In this document: in pieces, positions 8,240-18,189 of the stretch
Numbering within the stretch: the stretch's first letter is position 1
How the letters are laid out: each line of letters starts with the position of its first letter
Assembly (NCBI RefSeq): GCF_003815975.1
Contig: NZ_CP033932.1
Span: 3,639,501 to 3,703,500, forward strand
Reading direction: 5' to 3'
DNA from: Chryseobacterium bernardetii
Lineage (GTDB): Bacteria; Bacteroidota; Bacteroidia; Flavobacteriales; Weeksellaceae
DNA: 64,000 bases
Translations under genes and position numbers: made by a program
Notes under the pieces: generated by a model
What the model was told of the DNA's origin: nothing
Databases searched by the model: none
The model's input: the letters and a program-made list of their open reading frames with translations, nothing else

Positions 8240-8818
8240 ATGATGAGAATCTTTATCTTCTTTTTTATACTTTTACTTTCCTGTTCAAAAGCCGAATCGC
8301 AACAGGCAACGTTGTTTGGAATACCTGCATCTAAAATTTCAGAAATTAAAGAATTTGTTAAAGGTAAAGATTATAATCAGGAGCTGGCTGTTTTTATTAA
8401 CTTTAAAATCCCATCAGGAAAATACAGGTACTTCATTTATGACCTCAGGAATAATAAAATTGTACAAAAAGCTATTGTAGCTCATGGCTCAGGATCTGTA
8501 ATTTCAGGTTCAAATGCTTTGAAGTTCAGTAATGTGGAAGGTTCCTATCAGTCATCTCTTGGAAAGTATGCAATCGGAAGCAGTTATATTGGACAATTTG
8601 GAAAAGCTTACCGTTTAAAAGGACTTGATTCTACCAATGATAATGCAATGCAACGGGCTATTGTTCTTCATTCTTTCAGCAGTGTTCCTGATATGGAATC
8701 TGAAAAGCCAACCTGCCTCAGTCTTGGCTGTCCCATGCTTTCGGTGAATGCATTTAAAGAAACGGCAAAATACATTGATAAATCAGAGAAACCTATTATC
8801 TTATACACTTTCTATTAA
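8240..8818 (+). CDS. Murein L,D-transpeptidase catalytic domain lipoprotein (YkuD_2 type)
   Basis: 192 residues. N-terminal hydrophobic stretch ending LLLSCSKAES is a lipoprotein signal with Cys as the likely lipidated residue. The rest matches the YkuD_2-type family typical of Bacteroidota: NFKIPSGKYRYFIYDL, IVAHGSGS, and the catalytic end with RAIVLHSFS and CLSLGCPMLS, holding the paired His and the Ser-x-Gly-Cys nucleophile motif. Expected to cross-link or modify peptidoglycan in the periplasm. Second ATG three bases in is an equally possible start. Probably co-transcribed with the ATPase gene in front. Confidence 0.85.
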   Translation: MMRIFIFFFILLLSCSKAESQQATLFGIPASKISEIKEFVKGKDYNQELAVFINFKIPSGKYRYFIYDLRNNKIVQKAIVAHGSGSVISGSNALKFSNVEGSYQSSLGKYAIGSSYIGQFGKAYRLKGLDSTNDNAMQRAIVLHSFSSVPDMESEKPTCLSLGCPMLSVNAFKETAKYIDKSEKPIILYTFY

Positions 8819-8836
8819 TTTTTTATACTTAATTCT

Positions 8837-9514
8837 ATGTCCTTAAAATTTCTTGCAGAAGACGATAGACCACGGGAGAAGTTCTTACAAAAGGGTAAGA
8901 ATGCACTTTCCGATTCTGAGCTCTTAGCCATTATTATGGGAAGTGGAAGCAGGGAAGAGAGTGTATTAGAATTGGCCAGAAAGATTTTAGCATCTGTAAA
9001 CAATAACTGGCATCAGCTAAGTCTGCTTTCCGTTAAGGATCTTACGAAGTTTAAAGGAATAGGGGAAGCTAAAGCTATTTCTATCATTACTGCTTTGGAA
9101 ATAGGCAGGCGAAGAGCAGGACAGGAAATTCAGGAACGACCTGTGATCGGGAACAGTCATGATGCCTATTCTATCCTGAAAAATCAGTTGTCAGACTTAA
9201 GAACAGAAGAATTCTGGGCTATTTTTATGAATAACAGCAATAAAGTGATACATACTTCACAACTCACCCAAGGCGGAATCAGCCAGTCTATTGTGGATGT
9301 AAGAGTGCTGTTCAAAACAGCTCTTGAAAACTTTTCAACAGGAGTTATTATTGCACACAATCATCCTTCAGGAAGTATGAAGCCAAGCAAAGAAGATCTT
9401 AATATTACCCAAAAAATAAAAGAAGCTGGTAAAGTATTAAGTATTCAGCTTTTAGACCATATTATCATTACACAGCATTCATACTTTAGTTTTTCGGACG
9501 CAGGATTATTATGA
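8837..9514 (+). CDS. radC: RadC-family JAB domain protein
   Basis: 225 residues. Helix-hairpin-helix-like N-terminal part (LTKFKGIGEAKAISIITALEIGRR) and C-terminal JAB1/MPN metallopeptidase-like fold with the motif HNHPSG followed by PSKEDL (His, His and Asp for metal). The RadC name is historical; a role in DNA repair is not established. Cytoplasmic. Its stop overlaps the next gene (ATGA). Confidence 0.93.
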   Translation: MSLKFLAEDDRPREKFLQKGKNALSDSELLAIIMGSGSREESVLELARKILASVNNNWHQLSLLSVKDLTKFKGIGEAKAISIITALEIGRRRAGQEIQERPVIGNSHDAYSILKNQLSDLRTEEFWAIFMNNSNKVIHTSQLTQGGISQSIVDVRVLFKTALENFSTGVIIAHNHPSGSMKPSKEDLNITQKIKEAGKVLSIQLLDHIIITQHSYFSFSDAGLL

Positions 9515-10422
9515 TAAGAAGATTGAAATACCATGAAATTGATTTTGTAAAATATTCTCAGTGTTTAGAAAATTCTGAACAAAGAAAATACTCTGCAACA
9601 AAAGACTTTTTAGATATAACAGCACCCAAGCAATGGGAATTACTTGTATATAATGATTATGAAGCTGTAATGCCCGTTCCTTTTGTAAGAAAATATGGAG
9701 TAAAAATCGTTCATAATCCTAAACTGTGCCAGCAATTAGGGGTCTTTTCCATTAAAGATGATGTGAATTTAAATGAACAGTTTTTAGATTATCTGGATAC
9801 TCACTATCTGATAAGAGCTTATCCTTTTAATGATGTGAATAAGCTTCGTACCAAACTCAGAATAAAGAAGAATTTCCTGATCTATCCTGAGACTTATGAA
9901 AAAGTATATGCCAGGTATTCGCCTAAAAGAAAACGTAAATTAAGGCTGGATGAAGAAGTTTTGAAGCATTCAGAAGTAAAGACGGTTTCTTATGATGAAG
10001 TGAAATCTTTTATAGAATCTAATATCATAGGATTAGATAAGGAAAGTGATTTGGCCGGGTTTATGAAGATTTATGAAACATCCTACCGCTTGAAATATCT
10101 GCGCTTTTTAGCTTTTTATTATCACAATAGAATCATCAATGTTATTGCTACGTATTCGGATTGTAATATGGTTGCACTTTTAGGAAACTTCAGCGATAAG
10201 GAATATATAAAACTGTCTGGTGCTTCCGTTTTGATAGACCAAATGCTTAAAGAAACAATAGATACTCATATTTTTGATTTTGAAGGTGGAGACATCCCAA
10301 ATATTGAAGAATTTTTCAGGGGATTCCGTCCTGAACTCAGACCGTATGGATTTATAGAAAGTTCCAAGAAAGACCTTTTCAAAAAATTAGGCTCTTTACT
10401 TTTAAAAGGAAGGCTTTTTTAA
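9511..10422 (+). CDS. GNAT/FemAB-like acyltransferase-fold protein
   Basis: 303 residues, no signal or membrane segment. The pattern of an N-terminal half (WELLVYNDYEAVMPVPF) and a C-terminal half with YLRFLAFYYHNRIINVIATY and LKETIDTHIFDFEGGDIPNIEEFFRGF resembles the double-GNAT FemAB/FemX fold, including the 'DFEG...gi..FkrgF' stretch seen in those proteins. Substrate unknown. Four-base overlap with radC suggests translational coupling. I am fairly sure of the fold and not of the function. Confidence 0.7.
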   Translation: MIRRLKYHEIDFVKYSQCLENSEQRKYSATKDFLDITAPKQWELLVYNDYEAVMPVPFVRKYGVKIVHNPKLCQQLGVFSIKDDVNLNEQFLDYLDTHYLIRAYPFNDVNKLRTKLRIKKNFLIYPETYEKVYARYSPKRKRKLRLDEEVLKHSEVKTVSYDEVKSFIESNIIGLDKESDLAGFMKIYETSYRLKYLRFLAFYYHNRIINVIATYSDCNMVALLGNFSDKEYIKLSGASVLIDQMLKETIDTHIFDFEGGDIPNIEEFFRGFRPELRPYGFIESSKKDLFKKLGSLLLKGRLF

Positions 10423-10494
10423 TGATAAAAAGCATTGTTTAGATTAGTTCTAATTTAGTGTAATTCCGTATCTTTATAAACAATAATAACCGTT

Positions 10495-11427
10495 ATGTTA
10501 CAGCAAATTCGTAATTATAAATTGTCATATATGCTTTATAATTTATTTAAAAAAAGTAAGTTAAAGCACAATATTCCATTATACAGAAAGTACGGGATCA
10601 AAAAGAACTATTATTCACCTATTTCAAGTAAAGACTTTGCCCATCTTCCTCAAACTGAAAGATGTATTGATGAGGAAAAGCTTTCGTCCACAATTTTTTT
10701 TAAAAATTTATCTGATGAGAATAAGGAAAGTGCCCTTCATTATGATGATAACGGGTATATGATTCTGAGAAATTTTATCAGTCCGGAAGCAGCAGAAAAT
10801 GTTAATACGGAAATTGAGAAACTGATGAAAGACGGAACGTTAAAATTCCGCTATGGTGGAAAGCTTATGTTTGCCATTCATCATTCTGAAATTATCAGAA
10901 ATATTGCTAGTGATAAGAACCTGCTGGAGTTTCTGTCTGTTTTGTTGGATGGCAAGGCTAAACTTTTTCAAAGTATTAACTTTATTAACGGGAGTCAGCA
11001 GAAAACCCATTCAGACAGCATTCATATGACAACATTCCCGCTGGGTGGGCTTTTAGGAGTGTGGATTGCTCTGGAAGATGTGGATGAAAACAATGGTGCG
11101 CTACATTATATTCCCGGAAGCCATAAATTACCTTATTTTCTAAACTCTGATTACGATAATGAAGGAACAGCGTTAAAAATTGGAAAAAAAAGCTATAAGG
11201 CTTATGAAGAATTTCTGGAAAATAAAGTCAGAGAATTAGGTTTGAAAAAAGAAATTTTCAGAGCTAAAAAAGGAGATATGCTGATCTGGCATGCCAATAT
11301 TCTTCATGGCGGAGAGCCTCATACCGATAAAAACAGAACCCGCAAAAGCCTCGTATATCACTTTTTTGATGAAAATAGTGTATGCTATCATGAAGTTACA
11401 CAAAGACCCGCATTATTTGAACTGTAA
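10495..11427 (+). CDS. Phytanoyl-CoA dioxygenase (PhyH) family protein
   Basis: 310 residues. Fe(II)/2-oxoglutarate oxygenase signatures: HSD in KTHSDSIHM (the HxD metal pair), the beta-strand WIALEDVDENNGALHYIPGSHK, and the distal WHANILHGGEPHTDKNRTRKSLVYHF with the third His and the Arg that binds 2-oxoglutarate. Bacterial PhyH enzymes hydroxylate small molecules or lipids; the substrate here is unknown. TATCTTTA at 10469-10476 (seven of eight to TAnnTTTG) is a possible promoter, so it may be transcribed apart from radC. Confidence 0.87.
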   Translation: MLQQIRNYKLSYMLYNLFKKSKLKHNIPLYRKYGIKKNYYSPISSKDFAHLPQTERCIDEEKLSSTIFFKNLSDENKESALHYDDNGYMILRNFISPEAAENVNTEIEKLMKDGTLKFRYGGKLMFAIHHSEIIRNIASDKNLLEFLSVLLDGKAKLFQSINFINGSQQKTHSDSIHMTTFPLGGLLGVWIALEDVDENNGALHYIPGSHKLPYFLNSDYDNEGTALKIGKKSYKAYEEFLENKVRELGLKKEIFRAKKGDMLIWHANILHGGEPHTDKNRTRKSLVYHFFDENSVCYHEVTQRPALFEL

Positions 11428-11443
11428 TATCAGAAAATATTAG

Positions 11444-11451
11444 TAATTTTG
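11444..11451 (+). promoter_or_regulatory. -7 element TAATTTTG
   Basis: Exact TAnnTTTG twelve bases before the ATG at 11464. It rules out the upstream in-frame TTG at 11449 as the start and predicts a leader of only a few bases. Confidence 0.6.
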
Positions 11452-11463
11452 CATCCTAAAATT

Positions 11464-11976
11464 ATGACGAGTCTTTCAGGATATCTACCATATGCATTTG
11501 CATTAATTATTGCAATTCCTTTTCTGGTTTTGCTTAGACAATTTGTACACTCGTATATTACCCTTAAAAACCAGGAACTCAAATTACTTACCGTGAAGTC
11601 GAATTCAGAGAATAAAGCACATTCTTACGAGAGAATGACTTTATTTCTGGACAGAATAAAGCCTTCCAACCTGATTCAGCGATTTGATAAAGGATTAGCT
11701 GTTCATGAGTTCATTTTCCTTACAGAAAAAGCGATCAATGAAGAATTTGAATATAATTCTTCCCAGCAGCTCTATATAACGAAGAATTCCTGGAAGAATA
11801 TCGTAGACTCTAAAAATGCCGTTATAGACCTGCTTCATAAAACTTATGACGGATTGAAAGGGGAAGTGATGCTGGATGAATTCAAAACCATCTTCATCAT
11901 GAACTATATGGAAAGCAATGATTATGTTGCTGAAACAATAGAAGATTTAAGAAAAGAAATTTTAATAATAACTTAA
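11464..11976 (+). CDS. Membrane-anchored protein of unknown function (flavobacterial family)
   Basis: 170 residues from MTSLSGYLPYAFA. One N-terminal membrane helix (about 7-26), then a cytoplasmic helical domain containing SYERMTLFLDRIKPSNLIQRF and HEFIFLTEKAINEEFEYNSSQQLY. I know this layout from an uncharacterised flavobacterial family (DUF7935, from memory). It lies directly before ppa (17 bases) and may be co-transcribed with it. The start is the first ATG after the -7 element at 11444. Confidence 0.7.
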   Translation: MTSLSGYLPYAFALIIAIPFLVLLRQFVHSYITLKNQELKLLTVKSNSENKAHSYERMTLFLDRIKPSNLIQRFDKGLAVHEFIFLTEKAINEEFEYNSSQQLYITKNSWKNIVDSKNAVIDLLHKTYDGLKGEVMLDEFKTIFIMNYMESNDYVAETIEDLRKEILIIT

Positions 11977-11993
11977 AAAATAACAGATAAATA

Positions 11994-12605
11994 ATGATTC
12001 CAAATTTTAAAGCACATCCATGGCACGGAATTTCTGCAGGAGAAGATGCGCCAAATGTTGTAAATGTATTTGTGGAGATTGTTCCTTCAGATACTATTAA
12101 ATATGAAGTAGATAAAGAGACAGGATATTTAAAAGTAGACAGGCCCCAGAAATTCTCTAACATTATCCCTGCTTTGTATGGTTTTGTTCCAAGAACATAC
12201 TGTGATCAGGAAGTGATGAAACTTGCTATTGAAGCAGGTGCTACAGATGTGACAATGGGAGATCATGATCCGCTTGATATTTGTGTTTTAAGTTCTCACA
12301 ATATCCATGCCGGAGGTTTATTGATGGAAGCTATTCCAATTGGTGGTTTTAAAATGATAGACGGTGGAGAAGCTGATGATAAAATTGTAGCAGTAATGAT
12401 TAACGACCATGCATTCGGACATTTCAGAGATATTACTGAATTACCGGAAGCAGAAGTTAAAAGATTGATGCACTATTTCTTAACATACAAAAACTTACCG
12501 GATGAGCCTGCAAAATGCAGAATTCAGGAGGTTTACGGTGCTGAACATGCAAGAAAAGTGATTAAAGCTTCTCAAACAGACTACGCAGATAAATTCGGAG
12601 GATAA
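11994..12605 (+). CDS. ppa: Inorganic pyrophosphatase, family I
   Basis: 203 residues. Soluble family I enzyme that splits pyrophosphate to two phosphates. The signature with the metal-binding aspartates is GDHDPLDICVL; KYEVDKETG near the N-terminus and the conserved YGFVPRTYC are also present. Slightly longer than the E. coli enzyme, as usual for Bacteroidota. The next gene on the same strand encodes a membrane-bound ion-pumping pyrophosphatase, so both soluble and energy-conserving routes of pyrophosphate removal sit side by side, but a terminator separates them. Confidence 0.95.
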   Translation: MIPNFKAHPWHGISAGEDAPNVVNVFVEIVPSDTIKYEVDKETGYLKVDRPQKFSNIIPALYGFVPRTYCDQEVMKLAIEAGATDVTMGDHDPLDICVLSSHNIHAGGLLMEAIPIGGFKMIDGGEADDKIVAVMINDHAFGHFRDITELPEAEVKRLMHYFLTYKNLPDEPAKCRIQEVYGAEHARKVIKASQTDYADKFGG

Positions 12606-12627
12606 TCTCTGCGATTGTAAATAATAT

Positions 12628-12663
12628 AAAAGGATAAACGGGAAACTGCTTATCCTTTTTTTA
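12628..12663 (+). terminator. Intrinsic terminator of ppa
   Basis: AAAAGGATAA (12628-12637) pairs perfectly with 12650-12659, followed by T residues. Confidence 0.88.
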
Positions 12664-12925
12664 TTGTAATAAAATAAAGTTTTCCCTAAAGCAAAACACA
12701 TTTTAATACTCTTAAAGTCTTAATCATCATTAGTGGTTTGACAATCGCAATATGTTCTTGTTTTAAGTGCTTTTACAATGGATTTTAATCTACATAGCCT
12801 AAAAGAATTGTGATTCATATTCAATGTTCTTTTTGCTTGGAATGATAAAGTACATGATTTTTTTAATGCTTTGATGGTAATTATTTATTATATTTATTTT
12901 TCTATTACCAAAAAAATATTAAACT
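12664..12925. promoter_or_regulatory. hppA leader region
   Basis: The ppa-hppA gap totals 320 bases. After the ppa terminator I find no exact TAnnTTTG element and no open frame; the region is AT-rich and must hold the hppA promoter. Confidence 0.3.
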
Positions 12926-15652
12926 ATGGATCTATTTGTGTTAGTGCCAATTTTTGGTGTGTTAGCTTTGCTTTATACATTTCTTCAGAGCAACTGGGTG
13001 AGTAAACAGAATGCCGGAAATGAAAAAATGAAAACAATCAGCGGACATATTGCTGATGGTGCTATGGCCTTCTTAAAGGCTGAATATAAAATCTTAACCT
13101 ATTTTGTTGTTGTTGTGGCCATTCTCCTGGCAGTAATGGGATCCAGTAATGCGAATTCACACTGGAGTATAGGACTTGCTTTTGTAGTAGGAGCTATTTT
13201 TTCGGCCACAGCTGGTTTTATAGGGATGAAAATTGCAACCAAAGCCAATGTAAGAACTGCAGAAGCTGCAAGAACTTCATTATCCAAAGCCCTCAAAGTT
13301 TCTTTTACAGGAGGTTCTGTGATGGGAATGGGCGTAGCAGGACTTGCCGTATTAGGGTTAGGAGCCTTATTTTTAATTATTAAACAGATTTTCGCACCGG
13401 AAGCCACTGTAGATTCCCACGAAATGGAAAGAACCATAGAAATCCTTACCGGTTTTTCCCTGGGTGCTGAATCCATTGCTCTTTTTGCAAGAGTGGGTGG
13501 TGGTATTTACACAAAAGCTGCAGACGTTGGAGCTGACCTGGTAGGAAAAGTAGAAGCCGGAATCCCTGAAGATGACCCAAGAAATCCGGCAACTATCGCA
13601 GATAATGTGGGGGATAATGTAGGAGATGTTGCGGGGATGGGCGCCGATCTTTTCGGATCTTATGTAGCTACGGTACTTGCTACCATGGTCTTGGGAAGAG
13701 AAACAATCTCTGATGACGCATTCGGAGGTTTTGCACCGATTCTTTTACCGATGCTGATTGCAGGAACAGGAATTATCTTTTCAATGATAGGAACTTTATT
13801 TGTTAAAATTAACGATAATGAAGGTTCGTCCACTTCCAGCGTACAAAATGCATTGAATTTAGGAAATTGGGGCAGTATTGTAATTACAGCCATAGCTTCT
13901 TATTTTCTGGTTACTTATCTTCTTCCTGAAAAAATGGTTTTGCGAGGCCATGAGTTTACTAAAATGGGAGTATTCGGAGCCATAATGGTTGGGCTGGTTG
14001 TAGGGACTTTAATGAGTATTATTACAGAATATTATACAGCAATGGGAAAAAGACCGGTTTCCAGTATTGTGAGACAGTCTTCAACCGGTCATGCCACCAA
14101 TATTATCGGCGGACTTTCTGTAGGAATGGAATCAACATTACTTCCTATTATAGTACTTGCAGGAGGTATTTACGGCTCTTATCTGTGTGCCGGATTATAC
14201 GGGGTTGCCATTGCTGCTGCCGGAATGATGGCTACTACAGCCATGCAGCTGGCTATTGATGCCTTTGGGCCGATTGCAGATAACGCCGGAGGTATTGCTG
14301 AAATGAGTGAACTTCCTAAAGAAGTCCGTGAAAAAACAGATATCCTGGATGCAGTAGGAAATACAACAGCTGCTACAGGAAAAGGATTTGCTATTGCTTC
14401 AGCAGCATTAACAGCACTGGCTTTGTTTGCAGCCTTTGTAGGAATTGCAGGCATTGATGGCATTGATATTTACAGAGCAGATGTTTTAGCTGGTCTTTTC
14501 GTTGGCGGAATGATCCCTTTCATATTCTCTTCATTAGCTATTACAGCTGTTGGACAGGCAGCCATGGCCATGGTAGAAGAAGTAAGGAGACAGTTTCGTG
14601 AAATTCCAGGTATCTTAGAAGGAAAAGCACAGCCGGAATATGAGAAATGTGTGGCCATTTCTACAGATGCATCCATCCGAAAAATGATGTTGCCGGGAGC
14701 TATTGCGATTATTTCACCACTGCTGATCGGGTTTATCTTTGGGCCTGAAGTATTGGGCGGTTTCCTTGCCGGAGCTACTGTAAGTGGGGTACTCATGGGA
14801 ATGTTTCAGAATAACGCCGGAGGAGCATGGGATAATGCAAAAAAATCATTCGAAAAAGGGGTTGATATCAATGGACAGACCTATTATAAAGGGTCAGAAC
14901 CTCATAAAGCTTCCGTAACAGGAGATACGGTGGGAGATCCTTTTAAAGATACTTCCGGACCATCAATGAATATCCTGATTAAACTGATGTCTATTGTTTC
15001 ATTGGTAATTGCACCCACCTTAGCTGTGCTGCATAAAGATAAAATTGAAGCCAATAGAAAAGCAAAAATTGAAAGCTTAACCGGAGTTGCGGGTATTGTT
15101 TCAGCATCATCAGATCTTAAGGCTCCAATTGTTCCCGGGGAAGTGAAAGGGCATCTAAATGAAAGCGGAGATTTTGTATACGAAACCGGGAATCTGCAAA
15201 AAGTAAAACTGAAAGGCGGAAAAACAATCGAGTTGGGAGAAACAAGCCAGTTGTATCAGCTTTATAATGCGGTTAATCAAAAAGATAAGACCATTTTGGA
15301 CCCTAATAAATGGTACACCATTGAAAATCTTTATTTTGAGACAGGATCAAGTGATCTGAAAGCAGGCTATGAACTCCAGCTAAATAGTATCGCAGAAATC
15401 TTAAATGCTTATCCAGATCTGAAAATAAAATTAGGCGGATATACTGATAATAGCGGTAACGAAGAAAGCAATCAGAAGCTATCCAACCTGAGAGCTCAGA
15501 CTGCAAAACTGAAGCTGTTGGAATTAGGAATCTCAGCAGATAGGATAGAAGCTGAAGGATATGGTTCACAACATCCGGTTTGCGAAGCCAATGATACTGA
15601 TGAATGTAAAGCCAAAAACAGAAGAATTGATGTAAGAGTCCTAGCTCTCTAA
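12926..15652 (+). CDS. hppA: Ion-translocating membrane pyrophosphatase fused to a C-terminal OmpA domain
   Basis: 908 residues; the family is usually about 660-770. The pump (about 1-700) has 16 likely membrane helices and the catalytic run [14 protein letters not shown] followed by [20 protein letters not shown] and [16 protein letters not shown] marks it as K+-dependent. TM6 has ADLFGSYVA, with Gly244 and Ala248 where Na+- or plant-type pumps carry the gate Glu; instead Glu182 lies in TM5 (GAES). From about residue 800 an OmpA-like domain follows: [31 protein letters not shown] and KNRRIDVRV, with the peptidoglycan-contacting Asp and Arg. Both termini of these pumps are periplasmic, so the tail could grip peptidoglycan. 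Terminator at 15675. Confidence 0.95.
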   Translation: MDLFVLVPIFGVLALLYTFLQSNWVSKQNAGNEKMKTISGHIADGAMAFLKAEYKILTYFVVVVAILLAVMGSSNANSHWSIGLAFVVGAIFSATAGFIGMKIATKANVRTAEAARTSLSKALKVSFTGGSVMGMGVAGLAVLGLGALFLIIKQIFAPEATVDSHEMERTIEILTGFSLGAESIALFARVGGGIYTKAADVGADLVGKVEAGIPEDDPRNPATIADNVGDNVGDVAGMGADLFGSYVATVLATMVLGRETISDDAFGGFAPILLPMLIAGTGIIFSMIGTLFVKINDNEGSSTSSVQNALNLGNWGSIVITAIASYFLVTYLLPEKMVLRGHEFTKMGVFGAIMVGLVVGTLMSIITEYYTAMGKRPVSSIVRQSSTGHATNIIGGLSVGMESTLLPIIVLAGGIYGSYLCAGLYGVAIAAAGMMATTAMQLAIDAFGPIADNAGGIAEMSELPKEVREKTDILDAVGNTTAATGKGFAIASAALTALALFAAFVGIAGIDGIDIYRADVLAGLFVGGMIPFIFSSLAITAVGQAAMAMVEEVRRQFREIPGILEGKAQPEYEKCVAISTDASIRKMMLPGAIAIISPLLIGFIFGPEVLGGFLAGATVSGVLMGMFQNNAGGAWDNAKKSFEKGVDINGQTYYKGSEPHKASVTGDTVGDPFKDTSGPSMNILIKLMSIVSLVIAPTLAVLHKDKIEANRKAKIESLTGVAGIVSASSDLKAPIVPGEVKGHLNESGDFVYETGNLQKVKLKGGKTIELGETSQLYQLYNAVNQKDKTILDPNKWYTIENLYFETGSSDLKAGYELQLNSIAEILNAYPDLKIKLGGYTDNSGNEESNQKLSNLRAQTAKLKLLELGISADRIEAEGYGSQHPVCEANDTDECKAKNRRIDVRVLAL

Positions 15653-15674
15653 TCAAATATTAATAGATAATAGG

Positions 15675-15700
15675 AAAGCATCGCAATAGCGGTGCTTTTT
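15675..15700 (+). terminator. Intrinsic terminator of hppA
   Basis: Ten-bp stem 15675-15684 with 15689-15698 (one T-G pair), loop AATA, then T residues. Confidence 0.85.
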
Positions 15701-15760
15701 ATGTTTATTAAATCATTACACAACAAGGTTTATAAATACAGTTATGAAAATTATTCTGGG

Positions 15761-16900
15761 TTAAAGATGCTTTCTCAGGTGCTCCAATGCCCGGATAATC
15801 ACTTCATCTTTTTTAGCAAAACTGAACCGGATGTAATCTGAATTCTGTCTGGAGTTATAAAAGGCAGAAAGCGGCAGACAGGCCACCTTTTTATCAATGG
15901 TCAGCCACTTTGCAAACTCTACATCAGTCATTGTCTTTGAAATATTTCTGAAATTAACAATCTGGAAAACGCTGCCCTCAGCCTCCTGTTCAGTGTGAAG
16001 AGGAGTATCTTTAACCATTTGATTAAAAATATCCCGTTTGCGTTGCATTATTGCTTTGTTTTCTGAAGGATCAAATACTTTCAGATACTTTGCCAGGGCA
16101 TATTGAGCGGGGGCATTGGCACTATAGGAAATATACTGCTGATGGCTTCTGAATAAAGCGGTTAATTCTTCGGAGGCCAGCATATAGCTTACTTTCCATC
16201 CGGAAGTATGAAACATTTTCCCGAATGAAAAAATACAGAAAGTTCTGTTTCTGAGTTCAGAATGGATAAATGAGCTGTAATGTTCCGCTTCATCAAAACA
16301 GTAAGTATCATAGATCTCTTCTGAAATTAAATAGATTTCCCGGTTGCTTATCAGTTCATACAAGTGTTTCCAATCATTCTGTTTCCATATTTTTCCGGTT
16401 GGATTTTGCGGGGAATTGACGATAATTGCTTTGGTCTTTTCAGAAATACAGCCTTTAAATTTATCCCAGTTTATTGTGAAATCAGATTCCAGATCATAAT
16501 AAACAGGAACTCCTCCATTCATTACAACCGCAGGAGCATAAGTATAGTAACAGGGCTGAATGATAATAACTTCATCACCTTGATTTAAAATAGATTTAAG
16601 TGCGGTATATAAAGCAAAGGTTGCACAGGGAACAATGGAGATTTCATTGGCTTTTAAAGAAATACTGTTTTTCCTTTTTATATTAAAATTAATGATATTC
16701 TTAATCAATAAAGGATTTCCTGCCAGAGGTTCATAATGATGGATATCAAGATCTGCAGCTTCTTTTAAAAAAAAATTCAGACGTTCATCAATATCAAAAT
16801 CCGGCAGGCCCAGCGAAAGATCATAGCTTCCGTGCTTTAAGGCCAGTTCAGACATCTCTGTAAAAAATGAATAATGAGTAAATTCTTGAATTTCTTTCAT
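15761..16900 (-). CDS. Class I/II PLP aminotransferase, methionine-aminotransferase type
   Basis: 379 residues. PLP fold-type I signs: YEPLAGNPLLIKNI, NSPQNPTG, the Schiff-base Lys in SFGKMFHTSGWKVSYM, and the C-terminal YIRFSFAKKDEVI with the substrate Arg. The SFGKxxHxTGWKxGY pattern with a Bacteroidota start fits YbdL-like methionine aminotransferases, which convert methionine and 2-oxo acids in the methionine salvage pathway; kynurenine-aminotransferase-like activity is an alternative. Monocistronic, divergent from the M28 peptidase gene. Confidence 0.9.
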   Translation of the reverse strand: MKEIQEFTHYSFFTEMSELALKHGSYDLSLGLPDFDIDERLNFFLKEAADLDIHHYEPLAGNPLLIKNIINFNIKRKNSISLKANEISIVPCATFALYTALKSILNQGDEVIIIQPCYYTYAPAVVMNGGVPVYYDLESDFTINWDKFKGCISEKTKAIIVNSPQNPTGKIWKQNDWKHLYELISNREIYLISEEIYDTYCFDEAEHYSSFIHSELRNRTFCIFSFGKMFHTSGWKVSYMLASEELTALFRSHQQYISYSANAPAQYALAKYLKVFDPSENKAIMQRKRDIFNQMVKDTPLHTEQEAEGSVFQIVNFRNISKTMTDVEFAKWLTIDKKVACLPLSAFYNSRQNSDYIRFSFAKKDEVIIRALEHLRKHL

Positions 16901-17127
16901 CTATTTTGCATATCGGTTAAAAATAATAAAAAAATGATATTGTATTGATTTTATTTTTTTTAATGTGATAAAATTAATTTGTTTATGCTTATTTACTTCA
17001 TAAAGTAAAATAGGGTAACAGCTTATACGATTTATATGCCTGGATCTTTGAAATTTCTTCACAGCATATTCTCCCACATATATTCCGTATTCAATAAAAA
17101 ATGTTATTTTTAAGAAATTTATTCTGT

Positions 17128-18168
17128 ATGAAAAAACTACTTATTCCGTTATTTGTCCTTGCTTTGATGTCGAGTTGTGGAACCGCCCAGGTTGCTGATG
17201 GTGTATCTGCAAATCCTGTTGCTGTAAAACATGATAAAGCGTTTGCCAATGCCTACAAGATGATTAAGGCAGAAGATTTAAAGAAAAACCTGTATGTTAT
17301 TGCTTCAGACGAGATGGAAGGCAGAGATACAGGAAGCAAAGGCCAGAAGAAGGCGGGAGAGTATATTGTTAATTATTATAAAAGCTTAGGAATTTCATTT
17401 CCGAAAGCTCTTGGTTCTTATTATCAGAAAGTTCCTTCAGATTTTATGAAAAAAAGAGGAGGTGGTAACCTTCCGGACTCTGAAAATATTCTGGCTTTCA
17501 TTGAAGGAAGTGAAAAACCTGAAGAAATTGTAGTGGTTTCTGCACATTATGACCATGTGGGGACAAAAAACGGAGTAGTATATAACGGAGCTGATGACGA
17601 CGGAAGTGGTACGGTTGCTGTAATGGAAATGGCTAAAGCCTTCCAGGAAGCTAAAAAAGCAGGGAAAGGTCCTAAAAGATCTGTCCTTTTTCTTCATGTA
17701 ACAGGAGAAGAGCACGGGCTGTTTGGTTCAGAATATTACACTGATAATCCTGTTTTCCCATTGGCTAATACCGTTGTTGACCTTAATATCGATATGATTG
17801 GACGCGATGATCCGGACAACAGGGGAAAACAATATGTTTATGTGATTGGCTCCGATATGTTGAGTTCTCAGCTTAAAATAATTAACGAGGCTGCCAACAA
17901 GAAAACCAACAACCTGGAGCTGAACTATAAATATGATGATCTTAACGATCCTCAACAGCTATATTACCGTTCAGACCATTATAACTTTGCCAAAAATAAT
18001 GTTCCTGTAGCATTTTTCTTTGATGGAATTCATGAAGACTACCATAAGCCAACGGATGATCCGGATAAAATAGACTACAAGCTATTGGAAAAGAGGACTC
18101 AGCTTATTTTTACTACAGCATGGGATATTGCCAACAGAACAGAACGAATTGTGGTAGATAAAAAATAA
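17128..18168 (+). CDS. M28-family zinc aminopeptidase, secreted lipoprotein
   Basis: 346 residues from MKKLLIPLFVLALMSSC, a lipoprotein signal with Cys17 as the likely lipidation site; an in-frame ATG 27 bases upstream would spoil the signal. Zinc ligands of the M28 fold are visible: AHYDHVG (His, Asp), NGADDDGSG (bridging Asp), TGEEHGLFGS (Glu-Glu), NIDMIGRDD, and SDHYNFA (His). A PA-like insert is absent, so it is the short form. Expected to trim peptides in the periplasm or on the outer membrane. Confidence 0.92.
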   Translation: MKKLLIPLFVLALMSSCGTAQVADGVSANPVAVKHDKAFANAYKMIKAEDLKKNLYVIASDEMEGRDTGSKGQKKAGEYIVNYYKSLGISFPKALGSYYQKVPSDFMKKRGGGNLPDSENILAFIEGSEKPEEIVVVSAHYDHVGTKNGVVYNGADDDGSGTVAVMEMAKAFQEAKKAGKGPKRSVLFLHVTGEEHGLFGSEYYTDNPVFPLANTVVDLNIDMIGRDDPDNRGKQYVYVIGSDMLSSQLKIINEAANKKTNNLELNYKYDDLNDPQQLYYRSDHYNFAKNNVPVAFFFDGIHEDYHKPTDDPDKIDYKLLEKRTQLIFTTAWDIANRTERIVVDKK

Positions 18169-18189
18169 CAATACTGGTTCAACCAGATG

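Noticed and set aside
12926..15652. Two separate genes (pump and OmpA protein) merged by error
   Set aside because: The frame is continuous through the linker with normal codon use, no start codon plus leader in the linker, and no signal peptide before the OmpA part.
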